Assembly: GCA_958450365.1 (NCBI GenBank)
Contig: CAUEEP010000732.1
Location: 3,101,001 to 3,165,000, forward strand
Direction: 5' to 3'
From: Mesorhabditis belari
Taxonomy: Eukaryota > Nematoda > Chromadorea > Rhabditida > Rhabditidae
Length of the DNA: 64,000 bases
Below are positions 1 to 16,237 of the stretch, piece after piece (position 1 is the first letter of the stretch; each line of letters opens with the position of its first letter). The notes under the pieces are model-generated. The model had not been told where the DNA came from, did not search any database, and saw only the letters and a program-made list of their open reading frames with translations. The translations under genes and the position numbers were made by a program.

Positions 1-75
1 CTGCGCAGCTGAAAATTTTATATTTCTAAATTTAAGCTAGCAATTCGAGTCTTATCTTTTAAACTCATCCTATAG

Positions 76-1316
76 ATGATTGTCATCATCGCCATCGTTT
101 TCGTCTCGATTTTTTCCCAAGAGGACACCTTTGTCTATGTGCTTAATTGTACGGAAGACACGCCGGTGGGTGTAAGATTTGCTTGCTTGCTTAAATATGC
201 TTGCTCATCTCAAGAGATTTTCCCAGTAAGAAACTCCGTAATCAGCTCATTTCAGTCGATGATCCCAATCGCGAACGCACTCTCATTTCTGGGGATCTCG
301 GTCGATGTGATCACCGTTTTCGGGGGATCTCTCTTTGCTTCATTTCTGCTCACGACAAATCAGAAGACGGTAGAAATTGTTATTTTTGTCTTTCATAAGG
401 CGTTTTCTAAAGTGTCAACTTTTAAAACTTTTCTACCGTAACCTTGATTTCTTTATTCTTGATTCAAATCGATCCACGTTTATCCAATCCAATCCAATCC
501 TCTGTGAACCCTCGAAGCATTCGAAATTTATAGGGTAAAAGTAGAGACAGGATTACGGTAGTTTTCAAAAGACGACATGTTTTTGGAAACTAGTTCAATA
601 TTTTCCTAAAAAATACACCCAAGAAAACCTAGCGTAAGCCCCGTGTATGAATGAGAAATACTATGGCTAAAACGCGAAATTCCATTTTACAGCTCAGCCA
701 CGAAAAAGAGCCTCGAGTTATCCTATCAGCTGCGATATTCACAGGTAAAATGACGTTTGATATGCAAGTTCGAATCTTCAGTTATCCCTGTGTGCCCTTT
801 CACCGGTGATCCTCTTTCACGCAACCACCGTCATTCTCTACAATCTTCTCTCGATTGCCATCCGCAGTTGGTTCCCCGATTTGGACTATGTGACACGAAA
901 AACAGCACAAGGATTGATAAATGTAAGATTTTTAGAAAATGTAAGTAAGATAAACAAGATCGCAATGCGGAAATGATAAATCTAGCTAAAAAAGCCAAAT
1001 ACAAACCTAAAAAAAATCTTATTTCAGTTCTATCCCTATTACACCCTCCTTTGCCCACTCTTCTACGTGGTCGCCATTGCGAAGATGAAGAGAAGGTTTG
1101 TAGCTAAACGCAGTTTTGCCCCGAACCATAGGATCTTACAATCATCAAGAATTGCAGCAAACGTCTAAATCATAGATAAGTCTATTAGCTAAACAACCAT
1201 TTTTCACTTTCAGTCGTGAAGCCGAGTTCTCCACTTCTGTTCATCCGGTGATTGGTGGACGGATTGTTCCGCCCACCGAACACTATTTCCTTGTGCTCAA
1301 CCAAATGTGGGCGTAA
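76..1316 (+). CDS. Serpentine chemoreceptor (Sra/Srab-like GPCR), C-terminal part
   Basis: This is a seven-transmembrane chemosensory receptor of the nematode serpentine type; the N-terminal part lies left of the window. Seven exons join in frame: 76-169, 227-369, 572-633, 693-744, 782-922, 1028-1095 and 1214-1316. Together they give about 220 residues with hydrophobic segments encoded near 76-120, 270-350, 800-870 and 1028-1085, and a short tail ending in LVLNQMWA. A segment reading LELSYQLRYSQ just before a membrane helix recalls the conserved RYQ region of Sra/Srab proteins; that family call is from memory and tentative. The first exon is preceded by a CTATAG acceptor, so ATG at 76 is probably internal. 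AATAAA signals lie near 1396. The gene is convergent with the minus-strand protease gene that ends at 1485. Confidence 0.7.
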
Positions 1317-1484
1317 TTGCCAGCTCCCCTCCGCCAATTGCTCAAATTACTGCTCACTTTTCATTGCTTGTGTCATAACTAATCATTTATCTGCAAAATA
1401 AATATTTACAATAAAAATTAGGTAAAAAACCAAAAAGGAAAACCAACAAAAATACCTATTGACTATACGATTACGATACTACGA

Positions 1485-6052
<4,568 letters not shown>

Positions 6053-6324
6053 CTAAAACGTTTGCAATACGTGACTTAATTGAATTAATTTAAAACATTT
6101 TAAGCAAAGTAACGCTTCATCTTACATTTCATAAGTACGCTTGCGACGAATTGAGCTAAATTTGAGAAATTCTAAGCAAAGTAACGCTTTATTTGAGATT
6201 GCAAATGAATTCAAAACTTTTATTCGACTAACCTGCAACAACTAAAATATATACAAACAAAAAAATGATAGCAATAACATATAAAATATTTATATACCAA
6301 TGAACATGATTAGAGCAAAGATTT

Positions 6325-8034
6325 CTAAATGACTCCTTTTGGATTGACAATCACTTTGCCAAAAATTTTGTTTGTTTCGATGTCGTTCACAAGTTGATTC
6401 ACCTATAAAGGAAACTTTGCTGCCATAATTTAATACGAACCTGATCGAGACCATATTTAGCTTCTATTCGAGCACTCAAGTAGCCTTCATCAAAAAGTCC
6501 AATAATCGTCGACATTATCGCATCAATTTCAGAAGCCGTTCGTCCACCCAACCACACACCTGCAAACGAAGCATTCCAGCATCAGTAATAATCTTTATTT
6601 ACCTGTTACAGTTGCTTGTAACCGATGTAGATCTAACAATGAGACTGAAGGAATTTCGCCAGATGCAAACGAGAGCGAGACCAAATGACCACCTTTCTTC
6701 AGCCTAGATTTTTAAATATAACAACAGATTAGTCAAACACTTACGATTCCAAAGCTGTGTGAAAGACTTTTCCACCAACAGTATCGACAACCACGTCTAC
6801 ACCTTCATTGAAAGTATCTTTGCGAATCACCTGAACAACGGTATTCTATAACAGCTCACAATAAACACTTTTTAAAACCATAAGCTTCCAAAATATTAAA
6901 AGCTATTTGAATCAGAACAATGTTTACCTTAACCAAATCTTCTTTCTCCCAGTTGATCGTTCGCTGCACTCCAGTGGTCCGAAGTTTTTCTAATTTCTCT
7001 TCGTCATCCGAAGCGGCAAAGACCTGAACTATCTTTTTATATCTTAAAGAAAAAATATTACTTGAGCAGCAAAAACGTTTTGAGCTAGATCAATTGCAGC
7101 AAATCCCATAGTACCACGAGCGGAGAGGACCAGAACAGAACTCCTGAAGTACACATTTTAAGTCCATCAATACTCCCTCATTAAAGAGTAGAATGTCTTG
7201 CTTTAGAAAGCGTTAGAGGCGTAACAGACAAAACAACTTCTTAATCTACAACACGTCTTACCTGCTTTTGGAATCTTTTGAGGGAAGCGATCTACCGAAT
7301 CAAATATAAACTTTACTTCTATAACGCATAAAAAATTCACCCCTGTCTTTCACGAGCCATATTTGCCAAAGAAACATAGGCTGTTCCATAGGTGACTGCA
7401 ACAGCTGCCGCTGTCTCGTAATTGATAGAAAACGGTAAGCTAAAATAAAATTTGATTTGATAACTTGATAATTCCTGCAAATTTACTTGTAAATCAAATC
7501 GTGTTCCTTAACAATGCATTCTTCGGCAAAACCGCCCGTCCCATGTCTCCTAAATACAAAAAGTCAATTATGCCCTGATGGCATTTTAGATCTTTCACAT
7601 TTACTATTTACGTGTGAAAAATTACCGTAACACCAAAACCCGGTCACCGGCTTTCCATTTTTGCACCTTTTCACCGACTTTTTTAACATTGCCAGCCAGC
7701 TCAAAGCCTACACAAAAAAATTAAAAAATTTGTTGAGATGCAAACCTGGTACAAATGGTCTCTTTGGCTTCAAATGATACATTCCTTTAATCATTTTCCA
7801 ATCTCCATAGTTGAAACCACAGCTTTCTACTTCAACGACAAGCTCATTGGGGCCTGGCTCCTTTGAAGGAAGATCTCTAAAATGGCATGGATGAAAAAAG
7901 CACCAATATATCTCGTCTCACCTAACTTCTAGAGGCTTGCCAATTTCTGTAACAACGGCCGCTTTGTATCCGCGAAGCGATAGATTGTTGCAAAAAGGAC
8001 GAAACGCCTGGAGAAACGATCTTGACGAACTCAT
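6325..8034 (-). CDS. Quinone-oxidoreductase-like medium-chain dehydrogenase/reductase
   Basis: This is a probable NADPH-dependent reductase of the MDR superfamily (zeta-crystallin/QOR-like 2 group), which reduces quinones or enones. About 12 small exons join in frame from ATG 8034 to TAG 6325-6327, roughly 350 residues, the usual family length. Diagnostic segments are GFNYGDWKMIKG and PFVPGFELAGNV (N-terminal catalytic fold), AAAVAVTYGTAYVSL, a Rossmann segment LVLSARGTMGFAAIDLAQ, and VDVVVDTVGG. The nucleotide-binding glycine motif is less regular than the usual AAGGVG. No zinc-binding cysteine set is visible, as expected for the QOR group. The start is set by an acceptor GCGATTTTAG five bases upstream. 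It sits between rpn-11 and spg-7 in the same direction, which suggests one transcript. The substrate is unknown. Confidence 0.88.
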
Positions 8035-8327
8035 CAACACTAAAATCGCATTTTCTTTCTAACCTTGATCAAGTTACAATTTTTATCTGAAATTATAAAA
8101 TTGCCACTTCAAGGTTTTGCTGCCGCAAAACTCAAAAATATTTTTGCATGATGTAATCACATAGGCTTTAGATGTCGTAACTATTAATCAAAAATTTTTA
8201 TTCTCATCTTTAAAATTTATCACAGAATCAAACATCAAAGCAACCGTAACAAAAAGGATAAGCAAGATTTATTTAAGGTATAAATACGAAAACAAGAACA
8301 AGAAGAAATGAATATGACAATCGGATT

Positions 8328-9729
<1,402 letters not shown>

Positions 9730-9884
9730 CTTTGTTCTTCCTAAACCAAAAAATTAAGTGAGAGGTCTATGAAATTTGAGAAAGAGAAAGAAAACCATGT
9801 GCATGATGCAACGAAATGTGTAAGACTGCAGGAAAAACGGGATGTCGTGCGCTAAAAGGCTCAAAAATAGCCTTCAGCCTGCTA

Positions 9885-9960
9885 AAACCCCGCCCCCTCT
9901 GGCGAGACTTTGCCATTGGCAAGCTAAATCCCGCCCCCTCGCACCAGACCCTATATAAGG
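9885..9960 (+). promoter_or_regulatory. Histone H2A promoter: GC boxes, reversed CCAAT box, TATA box
   Basis: CCCCGCCCCCT occurs near 9887 and CCCGCCCCCTC near 9930, with ATTGG (CCAAT on the other strand) near 9915 and TATATAAG at 9953-9960. The TATA box is about 70 nt before the H2A ATG, the normal spacing for histone genes. The order is that of a strong cell-cycle histone promoter. It faces away from rpn-11, whose start is about 155 nt to the left. Confidence 0.75.
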
Positions 9961-10025
9961 CGCTCTTTTCCTTTATCCTTGTTTCCCTCGTTACCAAAGA
10001 CCAGCTGAATCCTCAACCAACAAAA

Positions 10026-10412
10026 ATGACTGGGCGCGGATCGGGAAAGAAGCAGGCGCGATCAAGGACGAACCGGGCCGGGATCGTCTTCCCCGTCGGA
10101 CGAATTCATCGAATGCTCAAGAAAGGCAAATATGGAGCACGCATCGGTGGTGGAGCTCCAGTCTACCTCGCCGCTGTGCTGGAGTATCTCGTCGCGGAAA
10201 TCCTCGAATTGGCGGGCAATGCAGCTCGTGACAACAAGAAAGTGACCATTAGTCCACGACATCTGATGCTGGTTGTGAAGAACGACGAGGAGCTCGATAG
10301 ACTGCTGCAGGGTGTCACGTTCGCACAAGGAGGCGTGGTCCCCCATATCCAACCAGTTCTTCTTGCAAAGTACAAAGCTGGCGACAAGACCGGGAATGAT
10401 GAGACAGATTAG
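10026..10412 (+). CDS. Divergent histone H2A, intronless
   Basis: This is a core histone of the nucleosome, 128 residues, with no intron. The start at 10026 ([14 protein letters not shown]) is chosen because TATA and H2A similarity both point to it; the frame is open further upstream. The fold core is clear: [61 protein letters not shown] and [17 protein letters not shown]. Acidic-patch residues (LEY, AEILE, NDEEL) are kept. Many usually invariant positions differ: AGIVFPV for [17 protein letters not shown] for [22 protein letters not shown] for [20 protein letters not shown] for GVLPNIQA. It lacks H2A.Z features such as its L1 loop. The C-terminal tail is short and acidic. A variant H2A with restricted expression is likely. 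Confidence 0.93.
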   Translation: MTGRGSGKKQARSRTNRAGIVFPVGRIHRMLKKGKYGARIGGGAPVYLAAVLEYLVAEILELAGNAARDNKKVTISPRHLMLVVKNDEELDRLLQGVTFAQGGVVPHIQPVLLAKYKAGDKTGNDETD

Positions 10413-10451
10413 AGGCAAATAACCTCAGCAAACGATAACCCCCAACCCAAC

Positions 10452-10467
10452 GGCCCTCTTTAGGGCC
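10452..10467 (+). terminator. Histone 3' stem-loop
   Basis: GGCCCTCTTTAGGGCC forms a 6-bp stem with a 4-nt loop 40 nt after the H2A stop, with the flanking CA-rich sequence of the SLBP binding site. This is the 3'-end signal of replication-dependent, non-polyadenylated histone mRNAs. An AATAAA also occurs near 10620, so a polyadenylated form is possible. Confidence 0.88.
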
Positions 10468-11126
10468 ACAAATATCTTTTTCTTGTGTTTAGATTTTTTT
10501 GTGTCTGTTTCCTGTCTGTAGTTTTAGTGTGCTATTTTGAGTTCTTTCTTTTCTGTGCAAAATTATGGCGATATGTTATGTGCTTCTATGATTATCTGAT
10601 TCGCTTTTATTTGCCCTTGAATAAAGCATATATTACTTAAAATTTAATCAAGGAAAAGTTGGCACATTTGTCGGGTAGGCGCTCCATCTTTACTGTTTAG
10701 AAATTCTAAAATACCTTCGCCTTTCGTTATTTTTCAAGTCATCAAAATACCCAATTGAAAGCAATGCTCAAGAGTTGTGTGTTCAGTGGATCCCCGTGGA
10801 CTTTTTCCTGGACATTTGACTTTCATTGCCATTATCAGAGAGTGGTTGGGAAAAGACAATCTAAAGAAAAGCCTTTTGCAATGGGAATTTCAAAACAAAA
10901 TAAACACTTTTTAGCATGGGGCATGCTCTTGAAAAATATTAGGTACCGTTTTTGAGCGGTAAACGATTTTAATCCCACTTGAAACCCCGGAAAGTCATAT
11001 GAACTCCAAAATTTCAATCTTAAAACACGTAATTTGCATTGATCCAGGATTTAAAAGAAAGTTCAACTGTTTAGATGGCACCTTTTCTTCTCATCTACTC
11101 AAACCTTCATCGGAGCTCTTCTCAAG

Positions 11127-12527
11127 ATGGGACAAGTCAACATCGATGACATGATAGGCCGCCTTCTCAACGTTGGAATGGCCGGAGGACGTTTGACGAC
11201 ATGCGTGAGTGCTTTTTGCTTTTTTTAAAACTATTTTTGTTTTGGCGTTTTATCGCGGCTGGATTTCTGGCTTCTTTTATTTGTTCTAGTCGTAGGACGA
11301 GCTGCTCAACAACAATGCGAAATTAAAGAAATTCTTAATTTTATTTGTTTTGTTTAGGTTTCAGAAGACGAACTGAAGTCTCTGTGTTGCTTCGCAAAGA
11401 ATGTCTTCATGTCTCAACCATCACTCATCGAAGTCGGGCCACCAATTGTTGTTTGCGGGGATATTCATGGACAGGTATGCTTATTTGAAAGTACTGGGTT
11501 TATTGTTGTTGCTTTTTAGTATTCCGATCTCTTGCGTATCTTCGAAAAGACCACTTTTCCACCTGATGCCAATTTCATCTTTTTGGGCGACTATGTTGAT
11601 CGTGGCCAACAGAATATCGAAACCATCTCGCTCATGTTTTGCTACAAAATCAAGTGAGGATTTAATCTTTATGGTTATTATAATCTAGCATGGACGATTT
11701 TAGGTACCCTGAAAGCTTCTTCATGCTTCGCGGCAATCACGAGTGTCCCGCTATCAATCGTGTCTACGGCTTCTACGAGGAGTGCAACCGTCGCTACAAG
11801 AGCCAGCGTCTGTGGCAATGTTTCCAAGACACATTCAACTGGATGCCTCTTTGCGGTCTCATCGCTACTCGCATTCTCTGCATGCACGGTGGACTCTCAC
11901 CACAGATACAGCAAATCGAGCAGCTACGGTAAGTTTTTTCTGTTACGCAAGTATAAAAATTTTAAGTGTAATTTTTAGTAACTTGACTCGTCCTCAAGAC
12001 CCACCCAATCCATCGATAGGCATCGATCTTCTCTGGGCTGATCCCGACCGCTGGGTTAAGGTATTCCGTCTTGTGGCGTTCTTGATTACAAATTCTTTGT
12101 TTAGGGCTGGGAGGTAAATAACCGTGGTGTGTCGTACGTTTTTGGACAAGATGTGGTGATCGACTTCTGCGAGCGGATGAACATCGATCTCGTGGCTCGC
12201 GCTCATCAAGTCGTTCAAGACGGATACGAGTTCTTCGCCAGCCGCAAAATGGTAAGTTGTCTTTCTCGCACAAAATGCTGGAAATCTTTGGCTTGCTTAA
12301 CCTTTTTCCTTTAGGTCACCATCTTCTCTGCACCCCACTATTGCGGACAATTTGACAACTCGGCAGCCACCATGAAGGTATCATATTTCTTCTCAAATTA
12401 TTGCACAAGGACTGTTAAGTTTAATGGGTTTTTAATTTGTTTTCTTTAGGTGAACGAAGATCTCCAATGCACCTTCGACGTGTACCGCCCAACTGCCAAG
12501 GTCGTGCGAATGCAGCAGCAAGAGTAA
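11127..12527 (+). CDS. PP1-like serine/threonine phosphatase catalytic subunit
   Basis: This is a metal-dependent phosphoprotein phosphatase of the PPP family, closest to PP1. Eight exons (11127-11204, 11358-11474, 11520-11653, 11704-11928, 11979-12060, 12105-12251, 12315-12377, 12450-12527) give 307 residues. All metal and catalytic motifs are present: [26 protein letters not shown] and [14 protein letters not shown]. The C-terminal [12 protein letters not shown] differs from the PP1 form (usually APNYCGEFDN), and many surface positions diverge from GLC-7. The long PP1 tail is replaced by a stop after RMQQQE. Nematodes carry several fast-evolving PP1 paralogues, some sperm-specific; this fits that group but expression is not shown here. 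A poly(A) signal AATAAA lies at about 12663. A partial copy follows at 13154. Confidence 0.94.
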
Positions 12528-13153
12528 CAACTCGTCTTCTCATCGACGGCTCTTCTCGCCTTTTCAATGGTTTCTTTATCGTTTCATCTGCCATTCGATC
12601 AAGTGCTGCTTTAACTTACGTCCTTGTTCTCATGTGAACGTTTTTGTTGACTTCCCGGTGACAATAAATTTTTCTCTGGCTTTTTTATTGGAATATAATT
12701 GTGAATAACATTGCTATGAAAGTTCATTCTATTAGAGCATGCGCTTCTATTAGAGGTCCCATAAGCCCTCCCTTCACTTACGCCAGGAGAAAAAGTTGCA
12801 CCAAACATTTAATTTTTGACCTATGACCAGGAGTTTGGTGTCAAAAGAAAGAATTTTGAAAAAAAGAAAGTATTATTTCTAATATACCTAAATTCACTCG
12901 ATTGTACCTGAATTCGCTCCCTAAAATTAAAGGCGTATTTATCAACTAATATTTATTTTCTAGGAATAAACGTTACACAAGTCAACGAATCGTTGCAAGG
13001 AAAGCTTTCCGGTGGGAATTCACGAATCGGCTCATCAAACTGGCCAGTTACACATTAATAGCTTGACCCATTTTGTTTTGACTAAATTTCAAAACATATT
13101 TTGTCGAACAACCCCAAAAATCTTGGCCTTTTTCATTTGTTAGTCTTTATTAT
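12528..13153. other. Intergenic, no gene seen
   Basis: This stretch holds the PP1 3' UTR with AATAAA near 12663 and then AT-rich sequence without exon-like structure. The short ORFs here have no recognisable motif. Confidence 0.5.
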
Positions 13154-13571
13154 TTCCAAGACACATTCAACTGGATGCCTCTTTGTGGTCTCGCATTCTC
13201 TGGATGCCCGTTGGACTCTCACCACAGATACAGCCGATTGAGCAGCTGCGGTAAGTTTTTTCTGTTACTTGTCGATTTAAAGTGTAATTTTAGCAACTTG
13301 CCTTATCCTCAAGGCCTGCCCAATCCATCAATGGGCATTGTTTTTCTCTTTCTGATCCCGGCAACTGGGTTAAGGTATTCCAGCTTGTGGTGCTCTTAAT
13401 TATAATTCTTTGTTCAGGGCTGACTGGCCGTGGACCCGTGGAGTTTGGTGCGTTTTTTTCGAGAGTTTTAGTGATCGACTTCTGCGAGCGGATGAACACC
13501 AACTTGTGGCTCGCAGTCATGAAGTTGGTCAAGACGGAACGGATACAGGTTCTTCGCCAACCGCAAAATGA
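13154..13571 (+). pseudogene. Partial duplicate of the PP1-like gene, broken
   Basis: Sequence matching exons 4 (end), 5 and 6 of the neighbouring PP1 gene is present together with the intervening introns, so it arose by DNA duplication and not by retrocopy. Segments corresponding to [12 protein letters not shown], the HGGLSP region, DFCERMN and the RAHQ region are recognisable. Small deletions remove part of the HGG block and frameshifts occur throughout, for example before the MHGG equivalent and around 13430-13460. It lacks the 5' half and the last exons. It is not expected to make an active phosphatase. Confidence 0.9.
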
Positions 13572-13701
13572 TAATTTTTAGTTTTTAACATTGAAAGTTG
13601 AAATGATTTGACTTAACTTTTTATTAGGTTGTTCGGATATAAACGAGCGTTTTAGTAGTCGACAAAATTTACCTTAAAAACAGAAACAACACAGTTTAAT
13701 T

Positions 13702-13870
13702 CAAAATATATTCACCATTATTATTGATTGCTTCTTGCCATCTTTTGCGCAAAGAATTGATGCCGCTCTTGAAAAACTCAGCCGGCTGTGACTCGAAAAA
13801 TTTGGCGACCCAATTTTGGATATCTTCACGGTTTTTGAATTTCTCATTGACCAAAAAGTTTTGAATCGAC
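13702..13870 (-). pseudogene. Mariner transposase C-terminal remnant
   Basis: Read on the minus strand the segment encodes NWVAKFFESQPAEFFKSGI and NSLRKRWQEAINNNGEYI, the typical C-terminal end of a mariner transposase (F-F-x-S-x-x-x-x-F-F-x-x-G-I, then the RW-x-x-x-I block). No catalytic domain or intact terminal repeat is visible. It is an old 5'-truncated relic between the PP1 fragment and the peptide-precursor gene. Confidence 0.8.
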
Positions 13871-14087
13871 CGGAATCATTGATTGTGAGACGTTTAAAGG
13901 ATTGTTGATTGAAGAAAAGATAATTTCCATACAAATCCTAGGTTTCACTTTGATTTCTGTATTTTTTGAGTGTGCTTTCAAAACCTTTTCTTCAAATCAA
14001 ACATCGACCACGTTTATTTCAATGCACCACATTTGAAAAATTCTATCAAAAAACGAGAAAAACAATTATAACTTTGTTTTTTTCTTT

Positions 14088-15433
14088 TTACCACGAACGC
14101 TCGGGTCGAAGCTTTTGTTGGTTCTGAAAAATGAGATATTTAGTTAAGAAAACTTAGTTAACAAGTTATTTTCTAACTTTTTTCATTTACCATTTCTTGT
14201 TGTTGAACGCCTTTTTGTTGATCGACATCAACGGATCGCCGAAAGCGCAAAAACGGGTGCAAATCGTCGAATTGACGTCTAGAGATTGAAATTTCTAAGC
14301 GAAAAAACAATTCTTTTACAGATATTATTTTAGAGATAATCTAAATTCAATCTAAATCTTTATTTACCTTACATCTTTATCTTTATTTTACCTATCATGC
14401 TTTACCTGAAACGAAGGAATGGCTGAAGATTCTCGTCACCTCCGCTCCTTCGGAAACGAATGAAATGGTCGATGAAATCGGGTGATGAAGCCGATTTTCT
14501 GCACAATTTTCGTATTGCTTTTAGAAAGGAACTTTTTTTGACTCTCGTACTTTATTTGGATTCATTTTTACAACCTAGGCGAATCATCAAAGTTCATCAT
14601 ACTCATGGAAAACTCTGGATGCTTATACTTTATGCTCAAAAACTTGTAAATACATCCTTTCTGATGCACTCAAATCGTTGATATGAATGATTAGTGCACC
14701 AGAAAGAATGCCTTTACGTAGCTCAAAGAATAAGAAAAAGTCTAGCATTGTCTAGTATCGTCTAGTATTAACTGCACAACTTTAGCTATAGTAACTTTGT
14801 TACAAAATGGCTATTAAAGGACCAGGGCAAATAAGGTAAGGCCCGCAAAGTTCGTCAGACCTGGATCTGGACCTCGAACTGGGTCGGAAATTGAACCTGG
14901 ATCTGGGCCTAGCTTTTGGATTTGCCTTGGCTTACATCAGTGGCAACCCTTTGTTTAAGGCTATTTAATCGTTCTACTGAGCTTTTCCTTTGTTTAAAGC
15001 TTTTGAACTTGTCTTGGCTTAGATCCCTATTTGTAGACCCTTTTTTTAAAGCTATTAAATCATTCTATCGTGTCCTTATTTTATAGTCTATCAATTTTTT
15101 AGATTTTTACCTAAATCGCAAGAAATGCTGTAGATTTCCCTCATCAAGTTCATCGCCGGCTCGTCGGAAACGGATGAACGGCTGAATGGCATCCGAGTAG
15201 TCAGCTGAATATTTAATTAAATACAGTTAGGCTAGGTTAGGTTAGCTTAGCTTAGCCTAGCTACAGTAACCCAAGCTATTGATATTCTACTTTAGATTTC
15301 GATATTTTAAAGCTTAATCAATGTTACCCAAAGGACTTTTGCGTATCCTTTGATGGTCTTGTTCAATCGAATCTGAGGTGACAATTTGAAGAAGGGAAAC
15401 TGCCAAAAATGACGAAAATCGAATGGAAAACAT
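14088..15433 (-). CDS. Secreted RF-peptide-like precursor with five FIRF/FLRF repeats and no amidation Gly
   Basis: Five exons join in perfect phase: 15328-15433, 15111-15204, 14406-14498, 14191-14278 and 14088-14123, 138 residues. The start at 15433 follows TTTCAG, a likely spliced-leader acceptor. Residues 1-20 form a signal peptide (hydrophobic FLAVSLLQIV). After a basic site the precursor has five acidic peptides, each ending in an RF dipeptide and followed by RR or RK: ADYSDAIQPFIRF, AGDELDEGNLQHFLRF, SASSPDFIDHFIRF, SGGDENLQPFLRF and QFDDLHPFLRF. The tail is SVDVDQQKGVQQQ and a basic end. The R-F-R-R context fits furin/PC-type cleavage (R-x-R/K-R). Unlike FMRFamide precursors there is no Gly before the basic pair, so an amide cannot form by the usual route. 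Exon borders split the same Arg codon (phase 2), which suggests growth by exon duplication. I know no named family that matches; a peptide hormone or neuropeptide is inferred. Confidence 0.75.
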
Positions 15434-15924
15434 CTGAAAGTTGAAGTTTTATCGAACGTTTTATCGAACGTTAGTTCAGAGAAATCTTGTATAAATGAAA
15501 TAACTAGTTTGCCTTTTTTTCCGGTTTTTTTTTTGACTTGGTTTCATATTTCATACACATGTTTTTGAACCAAAAATCGTAAAGAATCACGCTTTTTGGG
15601 GAAGCTGAATGAACACTTCTTTTCATCAAGCTTTCTTCTTCAGTTGCAGTTTTATTTCTTAAAATGTGTTTAAAAAAATCAAATAAAATGCCATTTTTGA
15701 GGAAAGTTTAAAGTATTTCAAGCATGTAGGAGCGATTTCTCTTGGTTATTTCGAATTTTTGATAGTGATAAGAAGAGTTTTAGCTTTAAAATGGGACTCT
15801 AGTGGAAACAGCTGCTCAAAAATGCTCAAAAAGGTTTAAAGTTTGAAGAATTTAAAGCAAAATTCGAATGAAATGTTCTAAGTTTGAATATCCACCAGTT
15901 TAGAATAAAAGTTGTCTGGATCGG
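15434..15924. other. Intergenic, nothing recognised
   Basis: AT-rich sequence upstream of the peptide-precursor gene. No TATA box or exon-like segment stands out. Confidence 0.4.
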
Positions 15925-16200
15925 TTCACTTGCCAAGCTTTCCAGACTCTTGACTCAATAAAATGAATAGCTCTAATCGATTGCCGACTCCGAAAATCCC
16001 CGGGTACAAATTCAAAGCTGAATATCTTTTTGTATCATCAATAAAGCAAATAACTGTCATAGTGTTCTTTATGTTCTTCTTCTTTTCTTTAAAGCCGTGT
16101 AATCGCTCGCCGTCTGGTACACCCTCCAGATAGATAGCTGTTTTTTTTCTGAGATATGACCAGAAAACTGGCATGGATAAGCTACAGGGTGTGCTCAATA
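15925..16200 (-). repeat. Dispersed repeat D, copy 1
   Basis: The minus strand shares blocks with 25600-25795, 28745-28960 and 58365-58410: a block around the word CAGACGGCGAGCGATTAC, a block with CAAAAAGATATTCAGC, and a block with GGCGAATCGATTAGAGC (allowing small differences). Copies vary in length and lack a common ORF or clear terminal repeats. Confidence 0.7.
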
Positions 16201-16237
16201 AGGAATCCACTTCGGATCAAATTTTAAAAATATTTTT

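Noticed and set aside
9816..10025. N-terminal extension of the H2A frame
   Set aside because: It would include the TATA and GC boxes. H2A similarity starts at the ATG at 10026.
12129..12314. Separate small ORFs inside PP1
   Set aside because: They are parts of PP1 exons or frame shadows with intron read-through.
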